Source: Rhodococcus sp. 06-235-1A (GTDB lineage: Bacteria; Actinomycetota; Actinomycetes; Mycobacteriales; Mycobacteriaceae). Taken from it: a stretch of DNA of 64,000 nt. Made by a program: the position numbers and the translations under genes. Below are positions 24,211 through 33,460 of the stretch, piece by piece (positions within the stretch are counted from its first letter, which is position 1; every line of letters begins with the position of its first letter). The DNA is taken from assembly GCF_002258785.1 (NCBI RefSeq), contig NZ_NOYI01000036.1, forward strand, positions 1-64,000. The letters run 5' to 3'. The notes under the pieces were generated by a model that saw only the letters and a program-made list of their open reading frames with translations, searched no databases and was not told where the DNA came from.

Positions 24211-24852
24211 ATGGCGACGACGGACGCAGGCGATGTCGAGGTGCTCGTCGGTTACCTCACGGCTGAGATCACTGAGATGCACGCTGCCCCGGACGGATGG
24301 CCGGGGCATGTGGAATTGGCGTTGATCGATGCGGTCCTGTCGATCAGAGCGGTCTACGGAGTCTCTGCCGACACGGGCGTACGCGGCGCGATCAAGCGGT
24401 ACAAGGCCGAGTCCGGCAGGCAAAGTTGGGACGACCTCGGTGTACTGGGCGAGGCCGACCCGCAGTGGCTTCAGACGGTGCTCGGCAATAAGCAGAAGAC
24501 CGGGGGTGTGCCGAAGGCTGAGGCGATTGTCTCTGCTGCCGGCCGGCTCGCAGCGTCGGGCGCGCGCCACGCATCCGACATCGATCGGGACTCGGCAGCG
24601 CAGCGAGCCGCGTACTGCGGAACTCGCGGCTTGGGCCCGGTGACGTGGGACTACTTCCTCATGCTGGTCGGCCACGACGGCGTCAAAGCCGACACTCTCG
24701 TCACTCGATTCGTGGTGGAGGCGTTGGGTCGCAGACTCGGGAGCGAAGAAGTCTCACGGCTGGTGACCGACGCTGCGAGGCGAATGGACATGCCGGTGTC
24801 GGCACTCGACCACTCGATCTGGCGGCACATGAGTAGACCTCGGAAGAGCTAG
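24211..24852 (+). CDS. HhH-GPD-superfamily-like protein
   Basis: The 213-residue all-helical protein resembles the HhH-GPD DNA glycosylase superfamily: GTRGLGPVTWDYFLMLVGHDG, then GVKADTLVTRFVVEAL, where the Asp corresponds to the catalytic Asp position of the superfamily. The helix-hairpin-helix itself is only weakly visible. Standard members excise damaged bases, but many of these short versions sit in restriction islands with unknown roles. The start has GAAGGGATCC upstream. It precedes the nuclease-like gene on the same strand. Confidence 0.6.
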   Translation: MATTDAGDVEVLVGYLTAEITEMHAAPDGWPGHVELALIDAVLSIRAVYGVSADTGVRGAIKRYKAESGRQSWDDLGVLGEADPQWLQTVLGNKQKTGGVPKAEAIVSAAGRLAASGARHASDIDRDSAAQRAAYCGTRGLGPVTWDYFLMLVGHDGVKADTLVTRFVVEALGRRLGSEEVSRLVTDAARRMDMPVSALDHSIWRHMSRPRKS

Positions 24853-24933
24853 TTCCGTTCACCTGTCCGATCGAGGGAGAATTTTCATGGCCATCGATTT
24901 CGAGTTCATCGGCATGTCGACCCATCGAGTGCG

Positions 24934-25602
24934 ATGCTGCACGACCACCACGGGACCCGGTATGCGGCCGACGTGGCCGAATGCTCGTCGATCGAGCTCA
25001 CGAACCGCTTCGACTCACTCGTGACAGCACCGAAGAGTGGCGACGAGCCCTTCACGCAGCAGGGGCAGTCGATCGGATCGGATCTTCACCAGTTCTGGCG
25101 TTGGGCGTGCTCGGATCTCATCGGGAACGCCCAACGCGGTGTTCTCGCCGAATACATCGTCGGACTCGCACTCGGATGCGTAGCCGATGGAGTCCGAGTG
25201 GAGTGGGATGCTTCTGATCTACTGACCGAAGGGGGAATTCGCGTCGAGGTGAAATCGTCTGCGTACCTGCAAAGTTGGAAGCAGGAGAGGTTGTCGACGA
25301 TCAGCTTCGGGATCCAGCCAACGAACGGCTGGGACGCGACGACGAACACAATTGCCGCGCAACGGAAGCGGCAGGCCGACGTCTACGTCTTTTGCGTCTT
25401 CAAACAGACTGATCGGTCCACCGCTGACCCGCTCGACCTAGACCAGTGGGACTTCTACGTGATGTCCACCCAGCGCCTCAACTCCACGTTCGGGGAGCAG
25501 AAGTCGATTGTGTTGAGCAGTCTGCTCTCGCACGATCCCGTCGAATGTTCGTTCTCCGGACTCGCCAGTGCTGTCCAGGCCGCCGCGCGCGAACAATCCT
25601 GA
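24934..25602 (+). CDS. PD-(D/E)XK nuclease-like protein
   Basis: The 222-residue product has a central LLTEGGIRVEVKSSAYLQSW, whose E-V-K with the preceding acidic residues fits a PD-(D/E)XK nuclease core, and NAQRGVLAEYIVGLALG before it as the usual helix. ATG 24934 lacks a good ribosome site. A better one (GAGGGAGA) precedes ATG 24887, which is in another frame (MAIDFEFIGMSTHRV); a one-base change between 24900 and 24930 would join them. The true N-terminus is therefore uncertain. The gene lies in the restriction island. Confidence 0.6.
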   Translation: MLHDHHGTRYAADVAECSSIELTNRFDSLVTAPKSGDEPFTQQGQSIGSDLHQFWRWACSDLIGNAQRGVLAEYIVGLALGCVADGVRVEWDASDLLTEGGIRVEVKSSAYLQSWKQERLSTISFGIQPTNGWDATTNTIAAQRKRQADVYVFCVFKQTDRSTADPLDLDQWDFYVMSTQRLNSTFGEQKSIVLSSLLSHDPVECSFSGLASAVQAAAREQS

Positions 25603-25818
25603 CTCCGACCGAGCAGGCTTCGTGGCGGCACGCCCCTTCGCACTCGAGGATTCGACACCGGAGCGTCCTGCGTCTGCGGCTCGACCAGGAAGACTCCGCT
25701 GGGCCACGACCTCTTCAGTGACCGAAACGCCGAAGAGTCCCCGTGGATGGCGGTTGTCGTCGATGTAAGCGGCATACTCGGTCTGATCGTCCCCGACGTT
25801 GAGGTGGTTTCGGTAGTC

Positions 25819-28800
25819 ATGGCGAGTGTGCACGAGGTTATCGAAGCGTTCCGCGGTGAGCCGTCGAATTCGGAGCGGGGCACCAAGTTCGAGCAGCTGA
25901 TGGTTCGATACTTCGAGCTCGATCCGACGCTGGCGCAGCAGTACGAGCAGGTGTGGCGGTGGATCGACTGGCCCGACCGTCAAGGTAAGGCCGACACCGG
26001 CATCGACCTGGTCGCCCGCGAACGCGACACCGGCGACTACACCGCGATCCAGTGCAAGTTCTACGAACCGACCACCACGTTGAGCAAAGGCGATCTCGAC
26101 TCGTTCTTCACCGCCTCCGGACAAACATTTCCCACCGCCGATGGGGATCGGTCGTTCACCAACCGCGTGATCATCTCCACCACCGACCGGTGGGGAAAGA
26201 ACGCCGAAGACGCCATCAACCACCAGACCATCCCCGTCCAACGGATCGGTCTGGCCGAGATCGCCGAAGCCCCGATCGACTGGGACATCGCATGGCCGCA
26301 GGGCGAACTGACGGTCGAGTTGAGTGAAGCGATCCGCAACGAACCCCGCCCACACCAGGTCGAGGCGATCGACGCTGTCTTCGCCGGATTCTCCGCCGGC
26401 AACGACCGCGGGAAACTGATCATGGCCTGCGGAACCGGAAAGACGTTCACCGCACTCAAGATCGCCGAACGCACGGCAGCCGAAGCCGGCGGCAGTGCAC
26501 GCATCCTGTTCGCCGTCCCCTCCATCTCCCTGCTCTCGCAGACACTCCGAGAGTGGACCGCACAAACCCAGCTCGACATTCGCGCGTTCGCCGTGTGCTC
26601 GGACTCGAAAGTCTCCCGCTCCGCCGAGGACTACAGCACCGTCGACGTCGCGATCCCGGTGACCACCGACCCCGACAACCTCGCATCGCACATGGCGCAC
26701 CGCAAACGCTCCAAAGGACTGACCGTGGTGTTCACCACCTACCAGTCCCTGCCGACGGTCGCTGCGGCGCAAGGACTGGGGGTGGATGCGTTCGATCTGG
26801 TGATCTGCGACGAAGCGCATCGCACCACCGGTGTCACCGTCGCCGGCGCGGACGAATCGAACTTCGTCCGCGTCCACGACGCCAAGTTCCTCAAAGCATC
26901 ACGGCGGCTGTACATGACGGCCACGCCCCGGATCTTCGACGACGCCGTCAAGGAAAAAGCCGCCGACCACTCCGCCGAGTTGTCGTCGATGGACGACATC
27001 GACATCTTCGGCCCCGAGATGCACCGATTGTCCTTCGGTGACGCCGTCGAGCGCGGGTTGCTCACCGACTATAAAGTCATCGTGCTCACCGTCGACGAGG
27101 ACCTCGTCGCAGCCCCTATGCAGAAACAGCTCGCCGGCAACTTCGCCGAACTCCAACTCGACGATGCCTCCAAGATCGTCGGCTGCTGGAACGGTCTCGC
27201 TAAGCGCGCCGGCCGCTCCCCTGACGGCGACGGGTTCGCGATCGGCGCACCCCCGATGAAACGGGCCGTGGCGTTCGCCAAGGACATCGCCGCCTCCAAG
27301 CAGGTCGCCGAAGTGTTCCCCGACGTAGTCGACGCCTACCGCGCCCTCCTCGAGGAAAACGAGAACGACGGCGAACAGGTCGACGCCACCAACCGAGACC
27401 TCGTCGTCTCCGCCCGCCACGTCGACGGCACATTCAACGCTCTCAAGCGCAACGAGCAACTGTCCTGGCTCAAAGCACCCGTCCCCGAGGGTGAATGCCG
27501 CATCCTGTCCAACGCACGCTGCCTGTCCGAGGGCGTCGACGTCCCGGCCCTCGACGCCGTGTTGTTCCTGCACCCCCGCAACTCCGTCGTCGACGTCGTC
27601 CAGTCCGTAGGCCGCGTCATGCGCCTTTCCCCCGGAAAGGACTACGGGTACATCATCCTGCCCGTCGCCGTGCCCGCCGGAGTGTCACCGTCGCAGGCCC
27701 TCGCTGACAACCGCCGCTTCAAGGTGGTGTGGCAGGTCCTCAACGCCCTTCGAGCGCATGATGATCGGTTCAACGCGATGGTCAACTCCATCGCCCTCAA
27801 CGCCACCACAAAACAAGCAAAAGCCGGCCAGGGGAACGATCGCCTCCTCGGCGGACACATCGGCCCGACCACCGACTCCGACGAAACGATCGGCGACGGA
27901 CACCCCACCCCGGACACGGATCCGAAGCAGGACAACGGCGAAGGTGGCGGTGGCGGGGTGGCGTCGCAGATGGCGTTGTTCGCACTCTCGGAGTGGCAGG
28001 AAGCTATCTATGCCCGCATCGTCGACAAGGTCGGCACACGCGTCTACTGGGAACAATGGGCCGCCGACGTCGCCGACATCGCCGCCGCCCAGATCGCCCG
28101 CATAAACGCGCTTCTCAGCGGTGCATCCTCCCAAGTGACGGAGCAGTTCGAGAGGTTCCTCACCGGACTACGTGACAACCTCAACGACTCCATCAGCCGC
28201 GACGACGCAATCAGCATGCTCAGCCAACACCTGATCACCAAGCCGGTGTTCGATGCCCTGTTCGCCGGCCACGACTTCGCCGCGCACAACCCCGTCTCGA
28301 TCGTCATGCAGCAGATGCTCGACACTCTCGGCGACGCCAACCTCGAATCGGAGACCAACGGTCTCGACTCGTTCTACGACTCGGTGCGCATCCGGGCCTC
28401 CGAAGTGACCAGCGCTGAAGGCAAACAGCAGGTCATCGCCGAGTTGTACGAGCGATTCTTCCGTGTTGCGTTCAAGAAGCAATCCGACGCTCTCGGCATC
28501 GTCTACACCCCCGTCGAGATCGTCGACTTCATCCTCCGCGCCGCAGACCACGTCTCGAAGGAGCATTTCGGGAAGGGCCTCACCGACACCGGCGTACATG
28601 TCCTCGACCCGTTCACCGGGACCGGCACTTTCCTCACCCGACTCCTGCAATCCGGGCTCATTCTCCCCGACGACCTTGCACGCAAGTACCGGGAAGAGTT
28701 GCACGCCAACGAGATCATGCTTCTCGCGTACTACATTGCGGCAGTCAACATCGAGACCACCTATCACGCTCTGGCTACCCCAAATGGCGAGGACGGGCAG

Positions 28801-30744
28801 TACGAGTCGTTCGAGGGAATCGTACTCACCGACACGTTCCAGATCTCCGAAGACGGCGACAGTATGGACGCGATCATGTTCCCGCAGAACAACGACCGCA
28901 TCGTCAAACAGGTCGAAGCCCCGATCAATGTCATCGTAGGTAACCCGCCGTACTCGGTCGGGCAGGACAGCGCCAACGACAACAACGCCAACCTCAGCTA
29001 CCCCACTCTCGACGCCCGTATCGCCGCGACCTACGCCGGCCGCTCGACGGCGCAGCTCAAGAACAGCCTCTACGACTCCTACTACCGCGCCTACCGATGG
29101 GCCACCGACCGCGTCGGCGACCACGGAATAGTCGCATTCGTCTCCAACGGAGGATGGATCGACGGCAACACGGCCGACGGAGTGCGGCTGAGCATGGCCG
29201 ACGAGTTCGCCCACCTGTGGATTTACAATCTACGCGGTAACCAACGCACAGCCGGCGAACTTTCCCGACGAGAAGGCGGCAAGGTGTTCGGCTCCGGAAG
29301 CCGTTCCACCATCGTCATTTTCGTCGGTGTTAAGAACGAAAAGCACACAGGACCCGTACAGATCCACTACCGAGATATCGGCGACTATCTCGACCGCGCC
29401 GAAAAACTCCGTCTCGTTGACACGAGCACTATCGAGAACCTCGAATGGCAGAGTGTGCAGCCGAACGCGCATGGCGACTGGATCAGCCAGCGAGACAGTG
29501 CTTTCAGCTCATGGCCGGCGATCGCGAGCCGCGGTGCTACGGGAGCCGTCGTCTTCCGAACTTTCTCGGGCGGACTTAAGACCAACCGAGATAGCTGGGT
29601 TTACAGCTTCTCCTTGAACTCGCTTCACGAACAGGTCGGCAGGACGCTCACCTTCTATCAAGCGGAACTTCATCGCGCAGAGGCTCAACGGGGGAACGAA
29701 CGCCTTCAGGACGTGGTGAACCGCGATCCCCAAAGTATCTCGTGGAGCAGCTCGCTGTTGTCATCTATCGACGCGCGCAGGGTCATTCGCGAAGAGACTT
29801 CTGCATACCGCGAAAGCGCCTACCGGCCATTCCAAGGAAGCCATGTCTACTTCGACAAGTCCCTGAATGACCGCCCTGGCAGGCTCCCTTCGATGTTCCC
29901 AACGCCCCACCACCGGAACTACGGCATCGTTCTGACTGGACCGGCATCACACTTCGACTTCACTCCATTTGCGACCAATCTGATTCCCAACCTGCACCTC
30001 CTGGACACTGGTCAGTTCTTCCCTCGCTACACCTACGAACGCATCGACGGTGCTGCGGGCGGCGGGTTCGACTTCGGATCGACGGCCGATACTTTTGGGG
30101 TCGATGAGTGGGGTTACCGGCGGGTGGACAACATCACCGATGAGATCCTCGAGGTCTACCGGACCGCGCTTGACGCTTCGGTGACCAAGGATCAGGTTTT
30201 CTGGTCGGTGTATGGGCAGCTGCATGTCCCCGGCTACCGGGAGACGTACGCGGCGGATCTGAAGAAAATGCTCCCCCACATCCCCACCCCTGAAAGCTTG
30301 GAGCGCTTCACCCAGCTCGCTAACGCCGGCGAGCAGCTCGGCACCCTTCATATGCAGTACGAGGACGTCGATCCCTACCCACTCGATGTCGAGATAAAGG
30401 CCGGTGTCGACGAACACGATCGTGAGACATGGCGAGTACAGAAACTGAAGTGGCGCAACAAGTCCGACCACACCGCAATCGTCTACAACTCGAAGGTCAG
30501 CCTCACCGGCATTCCACCCGAAGCCGAGGAGTACATGCTCGGTTCGCGGTCAGCGCTGGCATGGATCATCGACCGCTACCAGGTCAAGACCGACAAGCCA
30601 TCGGGCATCGTGAACGATCCGAACCTATGGTGCGACGAGCACGACAACCCCACCTACATAGTCGAACTGATCAAGAAAGTCACCACCGTCGCCGTCGAGA
30701 CCATGCGCATCGTTCGCGAACTCGACATCGAGAAGGCTGCCTGA
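25819..30744 (+). CDS. Type ISP restriction-modification enzyme (single polypeptide)
   Basis: The 1641-residue protein unites all activities of a Type ISP (LlaGI/LlaBIII-like) system. An Mrr-like nuclease has Asp63 and QCK at 78-80. The helicase-translocase has CGTGKT at 204-209, DEAH at 331-334, TATPRIF near 376 and QSVGRVMR near 600. The adenine methyltransferase has DPFTGTGTFL near 929 and NPPY near 1041. A target-recognition region of about 450 residues follows. The start MASVHEVIEAF at 25819 was chosen because the upstream in-frame codons do not resemble the family N-terminus. All motifs look intact, so the system may be active. Confidence 0.95.
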   Translation: MASVHEVIEAFRGEPSNSERGTKFEQLMVRYFELDPTLAQQYEQVWRWIDWPDRQGKADTGIDLVARERDTGDYTAIQCKFYEPTTTLSKGDLDSFFTASGQTFPTADGDRSFTNRVIISTTDRWGKNAEDAINHQTIPVQRIGLAEIAEAPIDWDIAWPQGELTVELSEAIRNEPRPHQVEAIDAVFAGFSAGNDRGKLIMACGTGKTFTALKIAERTAAEAGGSARILFAVPSISLLSQTLREWTAQTQLDIRAFAVCSDSKVSRSAEDYSTVDVAIPVTTDPDNLASHMAHRKRSKGLTVVFTTYQSLPTVAAAQGLGVDAFDLVICDEAHRTTGVTVAGADESNFVRVHDAKFLKASRRLYMTATPRIFDDAVKEKAADHSAELSSMDDIDIFGPEMHRLSFGDAVERGLLTDYKVIVLTVDEDLVAAPMQKQLAGNFAELQLDDASKIVGCWNGLAKRAGRSPDGDGFAIGAPPMKRAVAFAKDIAASKQVAEVFPDVVDAYRALLEENENDGEQVDATNRDLVVSARHVDGTFNALKRNEQLSWLKAPVPEGECRILSNARCLSEGVDVPALDAVLFLHPRNSVVDVVQSVGRVMRLSPGKDYGYIILPVAVPAGVSPSQALADNRRFKVVWQVLNALRAHDDRFNAMVNSIALNATTKQAKAGQGNDRLLGGHIGPTTDSDETIGDGHPTPDTDPKQDNGEGGGGGVASQMALFALSEWQEAIYARIVDKVGTRVYWEQWAADVADIAAAQIARINALLSGASSQVTEQFERFLTGLRDNLNDSISRDDAISMLSQHLITKPVFDALFAGHDFAAHNPVSIVMQQMLDTLGDANLESETNGLDSFYDSVRIRASEVTSAEGKQQVIAELYERFFRVAFKKQSDALGIVYTPVEIVDFILRAADHVSKEHFGKGLTDTGVHVLDPFTGTGTFLTRLLQSGLILPDDLARKYREELHANEIMLLAYYIAAVNIETTYHALATPNGEDGQYESFEGIVLTDTFQISEDGDSMDAIMFPQNNDRIVKQVEAPINVIVGNPPYSVGQDSANDNNANLSYPTLDARIAATYAGRSTAQLKNSLYDSYYRAYRWATDRVGDHGIVAFVSNGGWIDGNTADGVRLSMADEFAHLWIYNLRGNQRTAGELSRREGGKVFGSGSRSTIVIFVGVKNEKHTGPVQIHYRDIGDYLDRAEKLRLVDTSTIENLEWQSVQPNAHGDWISQRDSAFSSWPAIASRGATGAVVFRTFSGGLKTNRDSWVYSFSLNSLHEQVGRTLTFYQAELHRAEAQRGNERLQDVVNRDPQSISWSSSLLSSIDARRVIREETSAYRESAYRPFQGSHVYFDKSLNDRPGRLPSMFPTPHHRNYGIVLTGPASHFDFTPFATNLIPNLHLLDTGQFFPRYTYERIDGAAGGGFDFGSTADTFGVDEWGYRRVDNITDEILEVYRTALDASVTKDQVFWSVYGQLHVPGYRETYAADLKKMLPHIPTPESLERFTQLANAGEQLGTLHMQYEDVDPYPLDVEIKAGVDEHDRETWRVQKLKWRNKSDHTAIVYNSKVSLTGIPPEAEEYMLGSRSALAWIIDRYQVKTDKPSGIVNDPNLWCDEHDNPTYIVELIKKVTTVAVETMRIVRELDIEKAA

Positions 30745-31676
30745 TGGTCCGGGCTCAGACAATCCAGATCTATCTACCCGGTGGGGATCCCGCCGGTATT
30801 CGGGTCGCGAGCCTGACCACTAGGACTGTCCGGGTCTTCGACATCCCGCGATCGCTGCTGAGCGAATTTGCAAAGCTACCGGCATCGACGCAGGTCGGGG
30901 TGTACTACCTGTTCGGAGGTAGCGATGACGAGCGGACCGCGTACATCGGCCAGACCGGGAACGTCGGTAAACGCTTAGGTGAGCATGGCGAGAAGAACTG
31001 GACCCGCGCGATGGTTGCAGTGTCGTTGACCAATGAATGGACGTCCACGCACGTCTCCTATCTGGAGTGGTTGTCGATCCGAACCGCCCAACGCGCAGAC
31101 CGGTACACGCTGACCAATGGCAACGATGCGAGCAACCCGTTCACACCAGCACCGCTCGAGGCGGATTGCCACGAGTTTCTGGACACGATCTCCGTCCTGC
31201 TGACCACCCTTGGTGCACCGATCCTCGATTCGATTCGTCCAACGAAGGGTGAATCCAGAGCAGGTGAAGAATCGCCAAACCAGCCTCTGTTCTTCCGTGA
31301 GTCCGGATGCGACGCGCAGGGATACTTGACTTCCGAAGGCATTGTTGTGCAACGAGGTTCCCGTGGCCGACCGGATCTACGTGGCGCAGCTACCGAGCGC
31401 GTCAGGACTACCCGCGAGTCTCTTATCGCCAGCGGCCGCGCGACGATCGAAGATGACGCTTTCATTTTTCGCGACGACGAGCTCTTCGACAGTCCATCCG
31501 CTGCCGGCGCAGTGCTCGTAGGTGGAAGCAACAATGGACGCATCAGCTGGAAGAACGAAGCCGGCGAAGATCTGAACGTGTTAGAGGCCCGTGAGCTGGC
31601 CAGCGCTCAGGCGCAGCGTGAGGCGTCACCGGCGAGTGATTCCGTCGAGGTCGGAGCGGGAGTGCCAACCGCGTAG
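30744..31676 (+). CDS. GIY-YIG nuclease with DUF4357 domain
   Basis: The 310-residue protein has a GIY-YIG-type core near residues 50-140: GVYYLFGG, then TAYIGQTGNVGKRLGEH, and the acidic LEWLSIR segment. The C-terminal DUF4357 reads RGRPDLRGAATERVRTTRES and ends with GRISWKNEAG. Such proteins accompany Type I/ISP restriction genes. Its ATG overlaps the stop of the Type ISP gene (TGATG), so both are made together. A role as accessory nuclease or regulator is inferred. Confidence 0.88.
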   Translation: MVRAQTIQIYLPGGDPAGIRVASLTTRTVRVFDIPRSLLSEFAKLPASTQVGVYYLFGGSDDERTAYIGQTGNVGKRLGEHGEKNWTRAMVAVSLTNEWTSTHVSYLEWLSIRTAQRADRYTLTNGNDASNPFTPAPLEADCHEFLDTISVLLTTLGAPILDSIRPTKGESRAGEESPNQPLFFRESGCDAQGYLTSEGIVVQRGSRGRPDLRGAATERVRTTRESLIASGRATIEDDAFIFRDDELFDSPSAAGAVLVGGSNNGRISWKNEAGEDLNVLEARELASAQAQREASPASDSVEVGAGVPTA

Positions 31677-31690
31677 TTCTCCCCTCAGCT

Positions 31691-32263
31691 CTAGGATTGC
31701 GCAAAATGGCGGTACAGGGTTCGCCGACTCACTCCGAGGATTTCAGCTATGTCGCCGATAGTGCTGCCCTGGTTACGCATTCGGGTGGCTTCACGCTTCT
31801 TGGCGGTCGACAGTGCGGGTGGCCGGCCACCGATCTTGCCGCGTTCGCGCGCGGCGGCGAGGCCAGCGTTCGTGCGTTCGCGGAGCAGCTGCCGCTCGAA
31901 CGAGGCGAGGGCACCGAAAATGTGAAAGATGAGTTCACCCCCGGCGGTGGCAGTGTCGATCTGTTCGGTGACCGATGCGAACCCCACTCCCCTGGATTTC
32001 AGCTCGGTCACGAGTTCGATCAAGTGCGGGAGGTTACGGCCGAGCCGGTCGAGCCGCCACACGCACAAGGTGTCTCCGGGCAACAGGGTGGCCAGGAGCT
32101 CGTCGAGCGCGGGCCTCGTGGTCGTGGACCCACTCGCAGTGTCGACGAAGAGCCGTTCACACCCGAACGCAGTCAGAGCGTCGCTCTGTAGCGCGGGTGT
32201 CTGATCAGTGGTCGAAACCCTGGCGTATCCGTATTTGTGCCCCACAGGGCTAGAGACTGCCAC
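31691..32263 (-). CDS. Serine recombinase, Tn3-type resolvase/invertase
   Basis: The 190-residue protein has the resolvase catalytic domain with YGYARVSTTDQ (catalytic Ser near residue 17), VWRLDRLGRN, and a C-terminal HTH (TIGDIAEILGVSRRTLYRHF). The length is normal. GTG 32263 is taken as start; a second GTG at 32245 is possible. It faces the defence island and has a res-like site in front. No transposase is in the window, so it may serve multimer resolution or be a transposon remnant. Confidence 0.9.
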   Translation of the reverse strand: MAVSSPVGHKYGYARVSTTDQTPALQSDALTAFGCERLFVDTASGSTTTRPALDELLATLLPGDTLCVWRLDRLGRNLPHLIELVTELKSRGVGFASVTEQIDTATAGGELIFHIFGALASFERQLLRERTNAGLAAARERGKIGGRPPALSTAKKREATRMRNQGSTIGDIAEILGVSRRTLYRHFAQS

Positions 32264-32282
32264 AACTCACTGACACGGCAGG

Positions 32283-32398
32283 TTCTGACACGATCGGTTT
32301 AGCTCACGTTTTTGGCACGACATTCGGGCTGGTCGCTTCCGCACCGGATGTCAGTTTCAGAAGTCGCGTTCACTGTGTCAGAAGTCGAATGCACTGAG
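32283..32398. other. Candidate res (recombination) site
   Basis: TTCTGACA at 32283-32290 is inverted relative to TGTCAGAA at 32376-32383. Two 21-base direct repeats starting TCAGAAGTCG (32357-32377 and 32378-32398) match at about 17 positions, that is two helix turns apart. Repeated subsites just upstream of a resolvase gene are what a res site shows. Confidence 0.5.
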
Positions 32399-32457
32399 CG
32401 CCAGCAATATGAGGCGGGGTCGGCTCGCCCTCCGGCTCGTCGGCGTTAGTGTTGCCT

Positions 32458-32907
32458 ATGGGCATGTCGAAAGTGGTACCTGCGCTGCCGGTACGAGACA
32501 TCGACACCGCTGCCGAGATATACGTCCGATCGTTCGGCTTCACGACCCGGTACACCGACCCGACTTTCGCGAGGCTCACCCGCGACGACGTCGAGATCCA
32601 CTTGTGGGCCGCCGACGACGACAGCTGGGATACCCGTTCAGACCACGCGGCATGGCCGGTGTGCAGCGGAGCCGAGACGTTCCTTGCCGGCACCGCCAGC
32701 TGCCGCATCGCCGTGGACGAGATCAACGACCTTTACGCCGAGATGTCCCGCGCGGGGGTGCTTCACCCCGCAGACGTAGGCCGTCCCGTCTCGACAGGCT
32801 GGGGAACGACGGAGTTCGCAACTGTCGACATCGACGGCAATCTGATCACGTTCCATACCGAGAAGAGGCAACACGAGCCCAACACTCCAGGCGACGGCGC
32901 ACCCTGA
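32458..32907 (+). CDS. Bleomycin-resistance-like VOC protein
   Basis: The 149-residue protein has the vicinal-oxygen-chelate fold of the Ble family: VVPALPVRDIDTAAEIYVRS at the start, EIHLWAADDDSW in the middle, WGTTEFATVDIDGNLITFHT at the end. Ble proteins bind glycopeptide antibiotics as dimers and block them without enzymatic action. ATG 32458 was preferred to the upstream TTG. A ribosome site is not evident, and translation may be leaderless. Actual drug binding cannot be told from sequence. Confidence 0.8.
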   Translation: MGMSKVVPALPVRDIDTAAEIYVRSFGFTTRYTDPTFARLTRDDVEIHLWAADDDSWDTRSDHAAWPVCSGAETFLAGTASCRIAVDEINDLYAEMSRAGVLHPADVGRPVSTGWGTTEFATVDIDGNLITFHTEKRQHEPNTPGDGAP

Positions 32908-32993
32908 CCCCACCCCCCTTCGAGGCAGCAACGAGCCCGACGTCCCTTGTGCTGCCGCGGACTCGATGGCGGGCCGGACTCGGCCGGTTTGCC

Positions 32994-33019
32994 TTCGAGC
33001 CGACTCGAACCTTTAGTCT
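32994..33019 (+). promoter_or_regulatory. MerR-type operator and -10
   Basis: TTCGAG-CCGA-CTCGAA (32994-33009) is a perfect inverted repeat, followed by TAGTCT (33014-33019) as -10, seven bases before the MerR start. A dyad just before the -10 fits MerR control, and the transcript would be nearly leaderless. Confidence 0.55.
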
Positions 33020-33025
33020 GCGGTC

Positions 33026-33460
33026 ATGTCTGCTCTGTTGATCTCGCAACTGTCCTCGGCAACCGGGGTGCCAGCGACAACGCTGCGCTTCTACGAGAGC
33101 GAGGGCCTACTTCCGGCGGACCGAGCCCCGAACGGCTACCGTGTCTACGACGAACGAGCACAGCAGCGATTGGCGTTCATCACCGCCGCGAAGAGCCTGA
33201 ATCTCGCTCTGCCGCAAATCAAGTCGATGCTGCGTGTGTGGGAGAACGATTCGTGCGCCGCGGTGAAGTCCGGGCTGCGACCGGCACTGCGTGAACACAT
33301 CGCCCGAGCAGAGGAGTCGATCGCGCAGCTGACCGTGCTGCGGGACGCGCTGACCGCCGCGCTGGTTCGTCTCGACGAGACCCCCGACGCGTCGACACCG
33401 TGCGACCCGCAATGCAGCTGGTTGGCGTCGACTTTGACCGCACCCGTGAGCGCGTCATGA
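33026..33460 (+). CDS. MerR-family metal-responsive regulator
   Basis: The 144-residue protein begins with the MerR winged HTH (SQLSSATGVPATTLRFYESE, LLPADRAPNGYRVYDE), then a dimerisation helix. Cysteines lie at NDSCAAV near residue 75 and in the C-terminal CDPQC, positions used for metal binding in MerR sensors. Its stop overlaps the start of the permease gene (ATGA). It probably activates the pair when a thiophilic metal or metalloid is present. Which one is not evident. Confidence 0.85.
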   Translation: MSALLISQLSSATGVPATTLRFYESEGLLPADRAPNGYRVYDERAQQRLAFITAAKSLNLALPQIKSMLRVWENDSCAAVKSGLRPALREHIARAEESIAQLTVLRDALTAALVRLDETPDASTPCDPQCSWLASTLTAPVSAS

